Positions 11,165 to 22,951 of a stretch of DNA of 64,000 nt are shown here, in pieces. Source of the DNA: Spironucleus salmonicida. Its lineage: Eukaryota > Fornicata > Diplomonadida > Hexamitidae. Each line of letters opens with the position of its first letter. Position 1 is the first letter of the stretch. A program made the translations under genes and the position numbers. The stretch covers positions 386,001-450,000 of the forward strand of contig CM035316.1 in NCBI GenBank assembly GCA_000497125.2, written 5' to 3'. The notes beneath the pieces were generated by a model. The model did not search any database. It had not been told where the DNA came from and was given only the letters and a program-made list of their open reading frames with translations.

Positions 11165-13027
11165 TCATTTAAATTTTTCTGCAAATTTAATGTCTTCATC
11201 AGTAAGATGTGAAACTATATACATTTTTTAACCTAAAATTATTGAAAATGTAACTTTTTGAGCGTTTCTAACACTGCTTTTCCCAATAGTTAATGGATCT
11301 TATTCACGCTACTTAAAAAATTTATTCTCCAAACCATTGAAATATGCAACATGTTATGTAGCCGCAGCAAATGCTGCATTAACGGTAGGTGGTTCAAACA
11401 TATCATAGAACTTTGTTTAATTTTTTAATTATAAAAATATTTTCTTCTACAAACTACTTTATTACTACCATAAAATTTATTAAAAATCATCTTAAAAACC
11501 ATCATTTGGTATGAATATATCTCCTGAAGCCATAAAACTTGCTATTTTTAAAGCTTCATCTTGAAATGTTGAGCAAATAGTAACAAAAAATGCAAGTTCT
11601 GGACCTAATGATATTTAAAGGCAATGATGACCAAATTACGTTAATTTAAGATAATTATTGTCATGTGTGATAAATTTTAATCTAGAAAGTGTTTCAATAG
11701 CCATTAATAATTTTTAAGAATCAGGAGGGTCTGGAAATGGATAACTAATTATAGTTTATATGTAAATTTCACTTAAAGAATTATTAGAAAGAAGTAGAAT
11801 AAGGTCACAAATTGTTTATTCTAAACGAATTCTAGATATTTCAGGGGTAGTGTGAGATTTAAGATTCTTATAATTCTCTTAAGAAAGTTAAGAAAAAAAT
11901 ATCCCAGGCCTAACTCTACCTGCACGTCCCTTTCTCTGCTAAAATGATGATTTTGATATAGTTTCTATAATAAGTGTGTTAGAGTGCTTTTAGTTATCAT
12001 AATATAATGTTTTTTGCATAGCTGAGTCAATTACAATTGTGATATTTTATATTGTAATAGAAGTCTCTGCAATATTTGTAGAAATAATAACATTAATAAC
12101 ATTTTCTTAATAATTTTGAACAAAAATTTCGTTTTATTTTTGAATTGATAGCTAGCCATGTAATGGAAAGAAATTAAATTGAATCTTGCGCTTTAAGTTA
12201 ATTGTAGTATAAAAATTGTCCAAAAAAATATCTAGCTTTTTAAGCTATTATAAAATGTTATAAATTTCGTTTTATCCTGGCATGAAAATTAAAATATCTC
12301 CAATATATTTATTGATATCAAGTTTCATATTGTTAATTTGATAACCTTTTTATTAAGAATAATGTTAAAACTCCTGCTAATATTTTTCTTCAACAGATAA
12401 TTTTACTATGATTTGTTATGATGTTTATATAACAAACTAAGTAAACTATTGAGATGATTGGTTATATACAACTTGAACTGGATACATTTTTCCGGATACA
12501 CATAGTTCATTTTCTTAAGTTTATTAGGATGCAGAGGTAATAATCGTTTTAATATTTTTTGTAATAAGATATCCTCTAATTAGATCTTGTGCTGCTGTTC
12601 TTTCATGCGCCTCATCAACGATCACCCAATATTCACTAAATTAAGTAGCACATCTTAAAAACATGCCATCTGTAATAAAAATATAATTCGTATTTTTAAT
12701 TCGTTAGTCAAATCTGACCATATAATCACAATTTAAAAAATTAGCTAATGATACTGCCGCTAGTCGTCTAGGTTAAATTATTACAACTTTTTAGTTGAAA
12801 TACTTAAAAATAATTTGAGGTAATATTGTTGATTTTCCAGAGCCAGTTTCTGCTCGGATAAAAAGAATTTATTAATTCGATGATAAAAAATTAGCAATTG
12901 TATTTTCTTACTATGATAAAGGGAAGTCCTAGTTTAATTCAATTTTATTCAAAGGTATCTTTTAGCTTGGCCTAAATTTTAGTTAAAGTTTAGGTCTTTC
13001 AATTTTTTATGTTGGCTCTTCATTCAT
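11165..13027 (-). CDS. DEAH-box RNA helicase
   Basis: A 620-aa SF2 ATPase of the DHX/Prp family, which remodels RNA or ribonucleoproteins. Motif I is AETGSGKST at residues 59-67, Ia QPRRLAAVSLA, II VDEAHER, III around TSAS, V STNIAETSITI, VI QRKGRAGRVRPG. The winged-helix/HA2 part follows (RLEQTICDLILLLSN ... LSRLKFITHDNNYLKLTQFG), then a short OB-like end. Long N-terminal extensions of spliceosomal members are absent. The start MNEEPTQ follows an AT-rich gap of about 270 bp shared with the divergent gene at 13296. Its stop is 5 bp from the stop of the coiled-coil gene. Confidence 0.92.
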
Positions 13028-13295
13028 ATTTATCGGTTATATACGATATATAATTATATGTTAAAGTTTAAAATATTAATACATAATTATTGGTATAATA
13101 TAACTAACGATATAGTAAGAGAAAGACTAATAAAACTTCCTTTCCTAGACTCGTATTCACTTATAGCTAACATTTTATTGCAATTAATAGTTATAAATTA
13201 ATCTACTCTATTATTTAAAGCAAAAATACTGTAATTATCACGAAAATATATTATATTTATTTTTGTAATATAATAACTTTATTAATTAATTTAAA

Positions 13296-13871
13296 ATGTC
13301 CACCCAATCTTTAGAGGAAAAGACGAAACTTATATCTTATTGTCTTTAAAAACTTTATAAATAGAAAGATGAAAAAAAAGTCTATATATTGATATAAAAA
13401 GCTAAGAATCAGTCAGATATTTGGAAAAAAATTTCGAATCCAGCACGAATGAATTACTAAGAATGTAAGACGATTTATTATAAATTTATTGCGCCTAAAG
13501 TACTACAAAATGATATTTAGGATGAAACATTATCAAAAAGATAGATACTTTTTTAATAACTTTTTAAAGACTAAATTATTCTTAAAAAATTAATTAATAC
13601 AGATAAAATCAATAACTCTTGCTTAGTTACGGATTTTATATAGGATTTTATATTAAAATTTAATTTAAATACAGTTACTATCGGTAAATAGACTTCCTAA
13701 TAATTATAGTTCATAGGATAAAGATTAGTTAAAGTGTTTAGCAAAGAATTCTCATTGGTAGATACCGCTAGAGGCGAAAAGTCAAGTGTTCTATAAGTTC
13801 CAAACATAGAAACAGCAGAGGCTTATCTTCTATTTTTAGATAATGTAATAACAAACAATAAGTTATAGTGA
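13296..13871 (+). CDS. Hypothetical protein with SANT-like N-terminus
   Basis: A 191-aa frame starting MSTQSLEEKTKL after TTAAA. Residues about 30-75 contain DIWKKISNPARMNYQECKT and YYKFIAPKV. This has the W...IS...R...QC..YY spacing of a SANT/Myb-like helix-turn-helix, but the first Trp is missing, so the assignment is weak. The rest is helical (ATILQ-type Gln-rich segments, then RLVKVFSKEFSLVDTARGEK). The neighbour EF-hand gene follows 39 bp downstream on the same strand. Confidence 0.6.
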
Positions 13872-13910
13872 TATATAATTAGTTATATTTTAAAATTCTA
13901 CCATTTCACA

Positions 13911-14372
13911 ATGTCAAACCCACTGGATAAGGCAAATGAACTTTTTAGAGCAATAGATAAAGATAACTCAGGTTCTATCACAGTAGATGAGGCTTATGAG
14001 GCCTTTTCATAATCTGGTGTTAAATGGAAGCGTACTACATTTGATAGGCTTTTAGAACTTGCAGATTAAAATAATAATGGTGTGTTAGAGCCAGATGAAT
14101 TTCGCCATTTCATGAAATTAATGTTAGTTTATGCTGATCCTGATCTGGACGCTTAAGATTTATTCTTTGTTGCAGCCGATGTAGATGGATCTGGCACAAT
14201 TGAGGCACCAGAACTTGCTTTCATTTTCAAGAAGATGGGGTTAGATATGACTCTATCTGAATGTGAATAAATTATTGCAGGTATCGAGGCTAGCTTAGAT
14301 ATTCCAGGGAAACTTACATTAAGAGATTTTAAGACAGTTATGCGTGCTGTTAAAATGTCAATTTATCAGTGA
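13911..14372 (+). CDS. EF-hand calcium-binding protein (calmodulin/centrin class)
   Basis: A 153-aa protein with three clear canonical EF loops: D16-E27 (DKDNSGSITVDE), D52-E63 (DQNNNGVLEPDE) and D90-E101 (DVDGSGTIEAPE). A fourth, degenerate hand lies near residues 125-140 (DIPGKLTLRDF) and lacks proper ligands. The length equals calmodulin, but the fourth site is lost and loop sequences differ, so it is a calmodulin-like or centrin-like sensor and not calmodulin. It probably acts in the cytosol or cytoskeleton. ATG directly after CACA; TGA at 14370. Confidence 0.9.
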
Positions 14373-14492
14373 TCAGTTATCTTAATATTTAGTTATATTC
14401 AAAATAAATTTAGATATTTAGCAAATTAGTAGTTTATATCAATATTTATATATAATATTATTATTGAATATATTCACTCCAATTCCGCAAAA

Positions 14493-15509
14493 ATGTCTCT
14501 TGATATACCATCAATTATCAATTTACCTTTCTCTATATCATAATCTTCTCCTTCTACGCAAATACTTAATGCTTTACCTCACTCGTTATCAATATTACTT
14601 AGACATTATAAATTATCATAAATTCGTATTTCAGCACTCATAAAATGTTTAAATAGGTCAGAGTATCTTTTGGCTGAGTCAAACAACACACTTTTTGTTT
14701 CTCGTGATGGATCATTCTGGTCTCCACTTCCAGTTCTTGATCTGAAAGATCTCGAAACACTTGAGAAAGAAGGATTTGGAATATTTTCTAGATAAGCATT
14801 TCTTGGTGATCCAGGTGTAGTATTAGCTGGTGAATTAACTGAAATGCATAGAGTTTCTTAATTTGCAGTATTTTTGTAAAATTATGCACTATATCCTAAA
14901 AATTCTCGTTCGTATGCTGAAAGATGGCAAGGAATGAATGGTTAAGAAGCTGGAGATATTCAAAATTATGAATTTTAAGCATCAGATGCTGATAAATAAT
15001 AAGGATAAGGTTCATATTTTGATTTCTACTTTAATAAGCACTAAGATAAGAGCTTTTATAGATTAAAATAAGACGCTTTCAATAAGAGAACTATTTTAGA
15101 ATTTAGATTGCTTCCATAATTTAAATGTTATTATTATTGGAATTAACGAGTGTATGGATGGTAATATGTGGATACACATTATTCTCATAATAATGCTTTA
15201 TTGAGCCATCATAAGTGTATATTTAATTAAGAATTAAATGTTGATTTAACTATTAAATAGAAAACAACTTTAGAAGAGATATAGAATTAAATTAGTGAAG
15301 AAGTTTTAGAAGACAATAAAGTTTTAGCCGAAAGAAAGGTAAAGTCTGATGAGTTATAAGCTAAGAAGAATGAAATTAAAAAGAAAATTAAAGAATATAA
15401 GGCCGACAAGATTAGAAAAGAAAAGGAAAAAGCTGAGAAGGAAGAAGCTGAAAGAAAGGCGGCTGAGGAAAAGTAAGAAGGTGAAGAGGGTGAAGCTGAA
15501 ACAGAGTGA
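14493..15509 (+). CDS. Hypothetical protein with charged coiled-coil tail
   Basis: A 338-aa frame. The first ~220 residues form an ordered domain (NTLFVSRDGSFWSPLPVLD, FGIFSRQAFLGDPGVVLAG, then FRLLPQFKCYYYWNQRVYGW with an aromatic cluster). The last ~100 residues are a Lys/Glu coiled coil (KEKEKAEKEEAERKAAEEK) ending GEEGEAETE. I do not recognise the domain. Composition and length leave no doubt that it is coding. Start MSLDIPS after GCAAAA. Confidence 0.75.
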
Positions 15510-15691
15510 TATCACCTATGTCACATGATTCATACGAATATTATATATATAAGAAAACTGTCCTTTGCTAGTGAAATACTCATTGTAGTATTTATTGCAA
15601 AAGATATTTTATTAATATTACTCACTATAATAGTAAAAGTATATTAAAATATGATCAAATAAACTTAATATTAGAACATTAAATTATATTT

Positions 15692-16249
15692 ATGTCTAAG
15701 TATACTTCTCTTTGCCAATAATTATTCTTTTTCTATGCTTAATTTTTATAAAGTTATGATAAACTGAATATTTAGTTTATAATAGCTATATTGTTGGCAT
15801 TTAAGTTTGTAGTTAAGTAGTTATAACAGTTAGAAATAATGAAAGTTTTTATTTGTTAAAATTTGATATTTCATCACTAAATGTTAAAGTAGACTAATAT
15901 CCCTCCAAAGATTCCTATAGCTATGCTTCTGGCTAATCCAATTTTTTCTTATCTTTATTCAATTTTTAGTAATTATTCTTAAACTTATTCTAAATTTCCT
16001 TTACCATTAAATATCATAGGAAACCACTCTATATATAGCTCTTATGATAAAATTTTTTTAAGTATTGCCTTTGGGGTTTTGATAAATTATAAAAGTAATA
16101 AAAATATACTAAGAACAAAAGACACAAATAACAAAAACTATTTGCTGAAATATATACTACCTTCCAATAATTTACGCTTTAATAATATTTTAATCTATTT
16201 TTACTTTCTTATGTGTATTTTTTATGCTTATGATTCAAATCCCTTATGA
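15692..16249 (+). CDS. Small polytopic membrane protein
   Basis: A 185-aa frame starting MSKYTSLCQQLFFFY. Hydrophobic segments occur near residues 8-20, 32-45 (NIQFIIAILLAFKFVV), 75-95 (IPIAMLLANPIFSYLYSIF), 122-135 (IFLSIAFGVLIN) and 163-178 (ILIYFYFLMCIFYAY). Polar loops contain IPPKIP and KSNKNILRTKDTNNKNYLL. No family recognised. Alternative in-frame ATGs at 15839 and 15881 would remove the first segments. Composition of the 75-185 part is clearly coding. Confidence 0.5.
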
Positions 16250-16586
16250 AGAAAATCTGATATTTTATCGGCTTCTAACTATGAAGCGGACTACAAGATG
16301 TTTTGAATGGAACGTTATGACTATGGATTTGAAATAAAAGGTAATGGGTGCAATTAATGTAGCGGAGTATGAAAATGAAGCTTTTAATTGTTAAGATATA
16401 AATAATCTTAAATATCATATACACCATATGACACAGAAATAACTGTCTACTATAATATTTTAATCTATTATTCCAAGTTCATAATCTATTATTACTACTG
16501 CAGTATGGTAGACTATAACTATTACATTTACACATTCATTTTCTATAATTAACTATTTATTATTTATGATATCCTTATATTAAAAA
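16250..16586. other. Upstream region of the first CHY/RING gene
   Basis: About 340 bp with no separate gene. The reading frame of the downstream zinc-finger protein stays open back to an ATG at 16281 (start MKRTTRCFEWNVM), so its N-terminus could begin here. The middle of the stretch reads as AT-biased Ile/Thr/Ser, so I place the start at 16587. Confidence 0.4.
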
Positions 16587-17804
16587 ATGTAAGTTATCTA
16601 AGAATCGCTAATTTAAATCAACAAATCAGAGTAAATCGTACTGAAGCAGCACATTATAGATATTTTAACGGATGAAAACAATGCATATTACTCCAGAAAA
16701 CTGAACTAATTGATACCTTTTTCAACAGTGAAATTATACTCTGAAGAGCAAACCTACTATTAAAACAAGCTGAATCAGAGCCTTTTAGCATGTGATTTCT
16801 ACTAAAATGAACCAAATATGCTAGTGTACTCCCTATTGATGCTCGTCCCCTCCCCGCATCATTTCTGCCCCCACTTCATCTCGAACTGCGCCGTGCAATG
16901 TAACATTTGCAAGATTTTCCATGACTGCAAATACTGTCACCCTTCTACTCATGCATTCAAGTTTTCAGGCAAAATTTAGTGTAAATCATGCGAATGCGAA
17001 CAGGAAATGGTGGCCAAATGTACGAGGTGCGGCGAGGTCCTCAACGTATAAAGCTGTGTAATTTGTGGTATTTCAACGCTCATTCCAGCCGACATCGTAC
17101 CGCTCTTCCACTGCCCCGACTGTACACGCTGCATCACTGGCACGCCAGAACTCGCAATTCACTGCTTCACCTGCGGCCGCTGCGCGCTGCCCGATCACTT
17201 GTGCCTCAAAAACGAGCAATGTAGCGTCTGTCTCGACGACTTTAATGGGTAGGGTGGGGTTACCGTTCTCGAGTGCCAGCATGCGCTTCACACGCAGTGC
17301 TACGAGAAGCTCATCTACTAGGTCGACGAATGCCCACTCTGTAGGTACCAGGCATCTATGGGGCTAGCAAGTGGCGTGCTTTCGCTGGCCAAGGAAAAGC
17401 TTTTCCAGGAGTACGTTGAGCAGAAGCGCCTGGACATATTTGTGGACTGTAAGTGTAAGAAGTGCACCTATCGGTTCATTTCGCGGGATCGGAATTGCCT
17501 GAAGTGCTTCAAATGTGGTTAATTTGCAGTCAGCAAGGGCGGGGTGCGCGAATACGAAGGGATCTATTAAAAGTATATAGAGTAACAATATGTGGAGGAG
17601 CCCGTGCAAATATTGGCAGAGTACCTCAAGCGAACGATGAAGGAGAAATACTTGCCGAAAGAAGTTCAATTTGTAGAGAATGATGCATTTTAGTAGCTTC
17701 TAGATGAGCTGGATGTGAAAAACGATAAGCATCTAGTCTAGCTGCTCAAAGACGTTGAGTTTCCGAATACTTTCCGGCTTTTGATGGAAAAAGTTTTATA
17801 GTGA
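16587..17804 (+). CDS. CHY zinc-finger / RING protein (RCHY1-like E3), copy 1
   Basis: A 405-aa protein. The C-terminal two thirds carry a CHY-type zinc finger (CAVQCNICKIFHDCKYCH, later CKSCECEQ and CTRCGEV), a CTCHY-type region (FHCPDCTRC, IHCFTCGRC) and a RING-H2 (CSVCLDDF ... LECQHALHTQCYEK ... CPLC). This order is that of Pirh2/RCHY1 ubiquitin ligases, which bind an E2 and transfer ubiquitin to targets. A further zinc ribbon (CKCKKC ... CLKCFKC) lies before a helical tail. From about 16840 the gene is visibly GC-rich, unlike the flanks. The start at 16587 follows TAAAAA; in-frame ATGs exist at 16566 and 16281. Confidence 0.8.
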
Positions 17805-17851
17805 ATAAACATTATTATATAATATAGATTGAATGAAAAATATATTTATTA

Positions 17852-18535
17852 ATGGAATTAATCAAGAATAAAATATAGAAATCGTTAGATGATAATTACA
17901 TGATACCAGAAGACGTCGTTATCGGATTCTTATTCATGGTAATGCCAATAATGCTAATTTGTTTGGTTATTATTTTATAAAGTGGAGATTTTATTGTTAG
18001 TCTACGAGTTATTCTCAACCTCATATTTTAGATTTATTCTTAATTAAATTATTATGTATTTTATATCGTGAGGAAATTATTGAATTAAAGATTTTAAACA
18101 TACCCGAAATAAATTATTCTGAAGTAAAATAAAAAATTAATTATTAAAAACAGTTGTTAAATAACATAATAAAATAACACGTATATATTTGAACTAGAAA
18201 ATAATTGGAAACTGTCTACTATCAAAGCTGATATTATACAGCAAGCTGCAATAATCGATAATCCTGGTATCATAATGCTTCATCACAACATTCCTATATA
18301 ACCAATAAACTTACTGAGAATTATCAAAGGGGAACTTTTGGTTGATTTATTCGCTCAAACAATAGTATAACGTGAAATCATTTTACGACTTTTAGACCGA
18401 AATAAAAACTATAATTTAAAGTAAAGAGTGCAACTCATACTAGATTTCGCGAAATAAATTAATGAAGATTCAAATTTGATATTCATTATTTTTGATAGTA
18501 AATTTAGAGAATACGTCCTTGAGAATATGATGTGA
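17852..18535 (+). CDS. Hypothetical protein with N-terminal membrane segment
   Basis: A 227-aa frame between the two CHY/RING genes. A hydrophobic helix lies at about residues 22-42 (VVIGFLFMVMPIMLICLVII). A Gln/Lys-rich stretch rich in TAA/TAG follows, then an ordered C-terminal part (TIKADIIQQAAIIDNPG, REIILRLLDRNKNYNL). No family recognised. The middle (residues 60-110) is so AT-rich that a frame problem cannot be excluded by eye. Confidence 0.5.
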
Positions 18536-18731
18536 AAAATATTGTTACTAATATTGTATTATTGGTTGATACCATAAAATTCTTAGAAATTTATAACATA
18601 TATCAAATATACGGTTAAAATCAATAGTAATTAAATTAACAGTGTCTCATTATTTTCAACTACATCAATAAATTCTATAATAAATTAAGGATATCGGTAT
18701 ATAATATTATAAACTCTTTACTTATAATAAA

Positions 18732-20054
18732 ATGACCCTTCACCCTCTCTTAATTCCCACGCATGCTAAGCAAATATAAAACTGTCAAACTACTTCGTAA
18801 ACTTACTTAAATGCATTAGCAGTCCGTCCCGCATATCAAATTGAAGCTATTGAAGTTGTATATTTTTTAGAAATTAATGGTAGAAAACACTTAACTCAGG
18901 CTGCAGTTATCACACCAGTTGGTGATAATTCTGCATTTTGGGCTCGTGAAACTTAAAAATTATTCAAAATTTGTAGTTTGCAAACATACTCCTAGGATCT
19001 CAAACCATACGAAATGCGCCGAATTTCTCATCTTTAAAACTATAAGTAATTGCTTCAATCGTCTAACTATTTTGGTTATTTCTTTAAATATTATTCACGT
19101 CCTGTTACAGGTTGTTTACACTAAATTTCTGGATGTTCTTATAATTGTGCAACCTGTAATCGTTTTCATATCTGTGTAAACTGCCATAATGATATATCAC
19201 CAGAGCATCCCGTCAAGTATACATTATAAATTAAATGCTTGTTTTGTGATTTTATATAACATTTTGCTTCCACTTGTGTTAATTGTAAGTAAAAATTCGG
19301 TAATTATTGTTGTGATATCTGCTAAGTAAATACACACGAAACGGACTTTTCGACATCATTATTTCATTGCACAAAATGTAATTCCTGTCACTAAATAGAC
19401 TTTGAATTTTGTGAAATATGCCATCAATGTAATAACGATATGGAGCATATTTGTGGTTCAGACCAAGTTTGCGTTGTGTGTTTTGAAAAAATGAGTAATG
19501 ATCAAGTTTAAAGCGATTGTAAGCATTTCATGTGTTATAAATGCTACAGATTGAAAATCAGTGAGAATGACGTTAAATGTCCAATTTGTAAGAAAACTTT
19601 TCTACTTGAACAGGATTTAATTGGTTTCAAGGTGAAATTTTAAGAAATATACAGCTCAATGTATAATACTAATAGTGGTTTAATAAAAAATTAGTGTAAT
19701 GATTGTGGAAAAGTTATTTATTAAAAAGAGAATATTATATAGTATTGTAAAAGCTGTAATTTTTACAATGTTGAAAAGTTGTATCATATGGACTAGATGG
19801 AAAAGGAACATTTGTTTGAACCTAACTTAAAAAGCATGAAATAGTATTTATTAGATGTTTACAGTGATGAGATACGCTCAAAGTTTAACTTAAAAGGTGC
19901 AAATGAAAGAAAACTAATTAGCGAAATATATAAGTTTTTGGGTATTTCTGCAGATAATCAAACAGCTTGTAAAATGATGCAGGTGGTGAAGGCAGGAATG
20001 AGGCTTGAGCAGATTAGAGTTGAGCTTAAAATAAGAAGGAATAGTAAAAAGTGA
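18732..20054 (+). CDS. CHY zinc-finger / RING protein, copy 2
   Basis: A 440-aa paralogue of the protein at 16587-17804. Same domain order: CHY-like finger (CLHQISGCSYNCATC, HICVNCHND), further pairs (CLFCDF, CVNCKQKFGNYCCDIC), CTCHY-like (FHCTKCNSCH, FCEICHQC), RING-like (CVVCFEKM ... CKHFMCYKCY ... CPICKKTF), a last ribbon (CNDCGK ... CKSCNF) and a helical tail. The N-terminal 110 residues are unrelated in detail to copy 1. This copy has ordinary AT-rich composition while copy 1 is GC-rich. Likely a ubiquitin ligase (inference from the family). Confidence 0.75.
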
Positions 20055-20251
20055 ATAGGTAGTATTATAGATTAGTTCGGTAGTTTATAATTCTAATTAT
20101 TATTAGAAACTTATAAAATAGTCGAAATTTAATATAATATCCATTCGTTTGTTTATCTATCGTGCGTCTTTGTTATCTCTCCTAATAAAATGGGCAGGAT
20201 TATTATCTAAATTTTTCAGACACTGATATATAATAATAACGTAATGCTTAT

Positions 20252-20503
20252 ATGAAATTAATAATTACTACGCTTATATTTATGCTGTTTATTAGTAAGC
20301 CCTATGTGCTCATTATTCTATAGTTTCAGTTAGTTTTGTATATTGCTAGCTAGCAACAGATAATCTTATTTTTACTACTAACTAAGATTATTATGGGACT
20401 ACCGAGAACAGGAAAAAATTAGAGTAGAACCGACGTGCACCAGAGTAACTCTAACGCTAGTACTAAATTATTTATTGCGACTTGCTAAAACCTCGGAATT
20501 TGA
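20252..20503 (+). CDS. Possible small membrane protein
   Basis: An 83-aa frame. It begins with two hydrophobic stretches (IITTLIFMLFI, then IILFLLLTKIIMGL) and ends polar (RTDVHQSNSNASTKLF). It has in-frame TAG. No homologue recognised. It may be real or a chance frame. Confidence 0.3.
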
Positions 20504-20944
20504 ATAAATAAAATTATTTTATCACCTACACTAAATTTACTGATCTCAAGCTGCCACTGTACTGATATATATTTGTATTTTCATTTTAGCATGCAGATAT
20601 TTGGACTTTGAAAATTGAATCACCCATGGGCATCGTTTTATTTTTCGTTAACCTCTATTTGCTATCATTATATGAATATTTTGATGATAAAAGTTATATC
20701 GTAAAGTTAGGACCTACGATACCAGCTTATTGAAGTTGAGATATGCTCTGATTTAAAAGGCTATATGTTTTATTAATTTTAAAGAGGTAGTTGTACATTC
20801 TGCGGAGTAGTGTCTTAGCTACTCTGCGTACCAGTTCTATATTTTTAACTCGTTATATTACCTGTAATAGGCGTTAATGGAATTTGAAATCATTAATCTA
20901 TAGATTATGTTCCAATTTACACGAAAATAAATATTAAAACTTAG
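20504..20944. other. Intergenic DNA
   Basis: About 440 bp without a convincing frame on either strand. Several direct TGAs interrupt every frame. It lies at the 3' side of the decayed Cys-rich gene and may contain unrecognisable remnants of it. Confidence 0.4.
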
Positions 20945-22574
20945 TGTTTTCAGAACATTACCGGCATAACTCGGGTTTTCTGCTACTATTTTGTACTTTT
21001 CTTCTTAATCTACCACGGCGGTCCCACCACATGCATTCCTGGCGCCCATTTTATCTGAGCAATTTGCTCACGGGTCTGGATGATGTAGATCTGGTATCCT
21101 TAAGCATAAATATCAGAAGTTCCGAGTACATCGAGCAGGTTTTTTATATTCCTGTGGAATGCGTGTAACCACGCACTGCCCTGGTGTAGGCAGGATCACA
21201 CTCTGAGCTAGCGCTGTTGGAGTCTTTTATTGCCATTTATACAGGCGGATAATTTATTACCATCAGAAGCATCGCAGATAGCAAAGCCGGCTTCAGTATT
21301 GCAGTAGCATTATTCTGTTCTATTCCTGTACAGGAAGCGCATTTTCCATCTTTGAGAAAATAGGTTTTTTGCAAAGAGTGTAGGTTCTTTTCTGGTAGAA
21401 TACGTCTATCACGCATTATAGCACGCGGTGTAGGAAGTTACTTACAGTAAATTCCCAGGGAGGTAGGCCAGCGGGTGCTTAGGGGTCCAGATCAGTTAGC
21501 GAAGTTAGAGATGCAGTCCTTACAGGTGGTGGAGTGGATTTAGTTTACGCTGCAATCGGAGTTTTGATTGCAGTTTTAGTGCAGGAGCTGCTGGTATCGA
21601 AGCCAACCCTACACGTCGTACCGGTTGCATTGTTATCGGCGCATGTATTCGTAAATTGCATACCAGGTAGTTCGTTCGGTGGCCGTGCTGAACTGAACTT
21701 TGTATACCATGTTCGTAATCCAGCCCTAGCAATTGTTGTGCCAGTTATAGAAGTTATCCTTGCAGGCTTAGCAGGTTGCTTTGTCTCCATCGTGGTTCAG
21801 GCGCCTGTCTGAGCAGATTTCGCAGGGACTTCCATATAAACTGTACCCGGCAGTGCATGAGGAGCAGGCGGTTGAGCTTATAGGGCTCGCAGTTCATTAA
21901 TATTCTTGGTTACATTTTACGTATTTGTCATCTTCTACTTTGACGTCCCTTTGGGATTCCGTACAGGTGTCTTTGTTGGCAGAGCATTTCGTGCGAGATT
22001 AATGTCCACTGCGTACCAATCAGCGCATGCTGTGCATGCAGCTGCACTAGAAGACGTGTAGCAGTTCCTAGAAAATGCAAAGCAAGACTTAGAGTGATTT
22101 TCAACAGACTCGAAAAGCCACCTTTGTCACGGAATAGGGACGGGAATTATTGGTATCATCGTTGCCGATACATGTTTCCCGTTTGACTCTATCTGTCTTG
22201 CAGGTGGCAAAATTTCATATGCAAGGGAAAGATTGGTCATCAACACTATTGGAATACCTACGACCGATTAGAAATTTGTCATTCTTGCATTCCGAACAAG
22301 TTTCAGAGGTGCTACTGTAATTCTTGTATTCAGCATTTCAATCATCACGAATGCTAGCACTTGTAAGAAACTTGCCAGTTTCACAAGATTAACACTTTAC
22401 TAACGCTTTTAGCTTCATTTATTTACAAGATGCTAGGTAAAAATCCTGGTAGGTGTGCAGTAGAGTAGCTAGAAACTATGGTTGTTTTATAATAGGAAAG
22501 ACGCGTATAGTTTTTAAGAGGAGTTAAAAGTTTAAGTCTAGGTTAAAGCAGAATACAAATATTAGTAATAACAT
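20945..22574 (-). pseudogene. Decayed Cys-rich surface membrane protein gene
   Basis: The minus strand begins with a signal-peptide-like start (MLLLIFVFCF at 22574). Cys-rich modules follow, typical of diplomonad cysteine-rich/variant-surface-like proteins: CSECKND, CTACADWY, CSANKDTC, CSSCTAGYSL, CEICSDR, CADNNATGTTC, CKDCISN, CASCTGIE, CYCNTEAGFAICDASDG. These pieces sit in different frames, and the main frame has in-frame TGAs (e.g. after SIRDD, after FPCI, after CNQEYQ, after ISNFAN). The gene is therefore broken by several frameshifts and stops, or the assembly has indels here. The stretch is markedly GC-richer than its flanks. Plus-strand frames such as 21534-21812 are shadows. Confidence 0.75.
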
Positions 22575-22951
22575 TAAAATTCAAATATGTACATATTTTG
22601 AAGATAAATTTATATTTTATTATCGCTTTTTATTACATACCTCGATAGTTCAAAGTGTATAAAATAGTTGACTATTGATACATTCGCTAAAATTTAATTT
22701 TTATCAAATTTACAATGATAGTACTGAGCAATAATAAATAAAATATTTCATAATTCGTAAGTAGTATATAAAAATCAAGGTCTTTTTAATCAATTTAAAT
22801 AATAAACAATGTCAATGAATGTTATAAATTAGTTATAATTATGTATATTAATAAGTAAAATATACGATATTTTGTATTTTACGAACCTTTCTTCATAATG
22901 TTACTTAAAGAGTAAGTATATAAAGAAGAATGGAATATACCATAATAAAAT
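22575..22951. other. AT-rich intergenic DNA between divergent units
   Basis: About 375 bp, strongly AT-rich, with TGAs in all frames. It separates the start of the Cys-rich pseudogene (minus) from the hydrolase (plus). No gene seen. Confidence 0.5.

Noticed and set aside
17065-17683. Several overlapping ORFs on both strands in the GC-rich patch
   Set aside because: All are shadows of the CHY/RING frame, which alone carries regularly spaced Cys/His pairs; high GC simply lowers stop frequency.
20944-21812. Plus-strand ORFs (e.g. 21534-21812, Val/Ala-rich)
   Set aside because: The minus strand shows the Cys-rich modules with CxxC and GYSL-type spacing; the plus translations have no recognisable feature.
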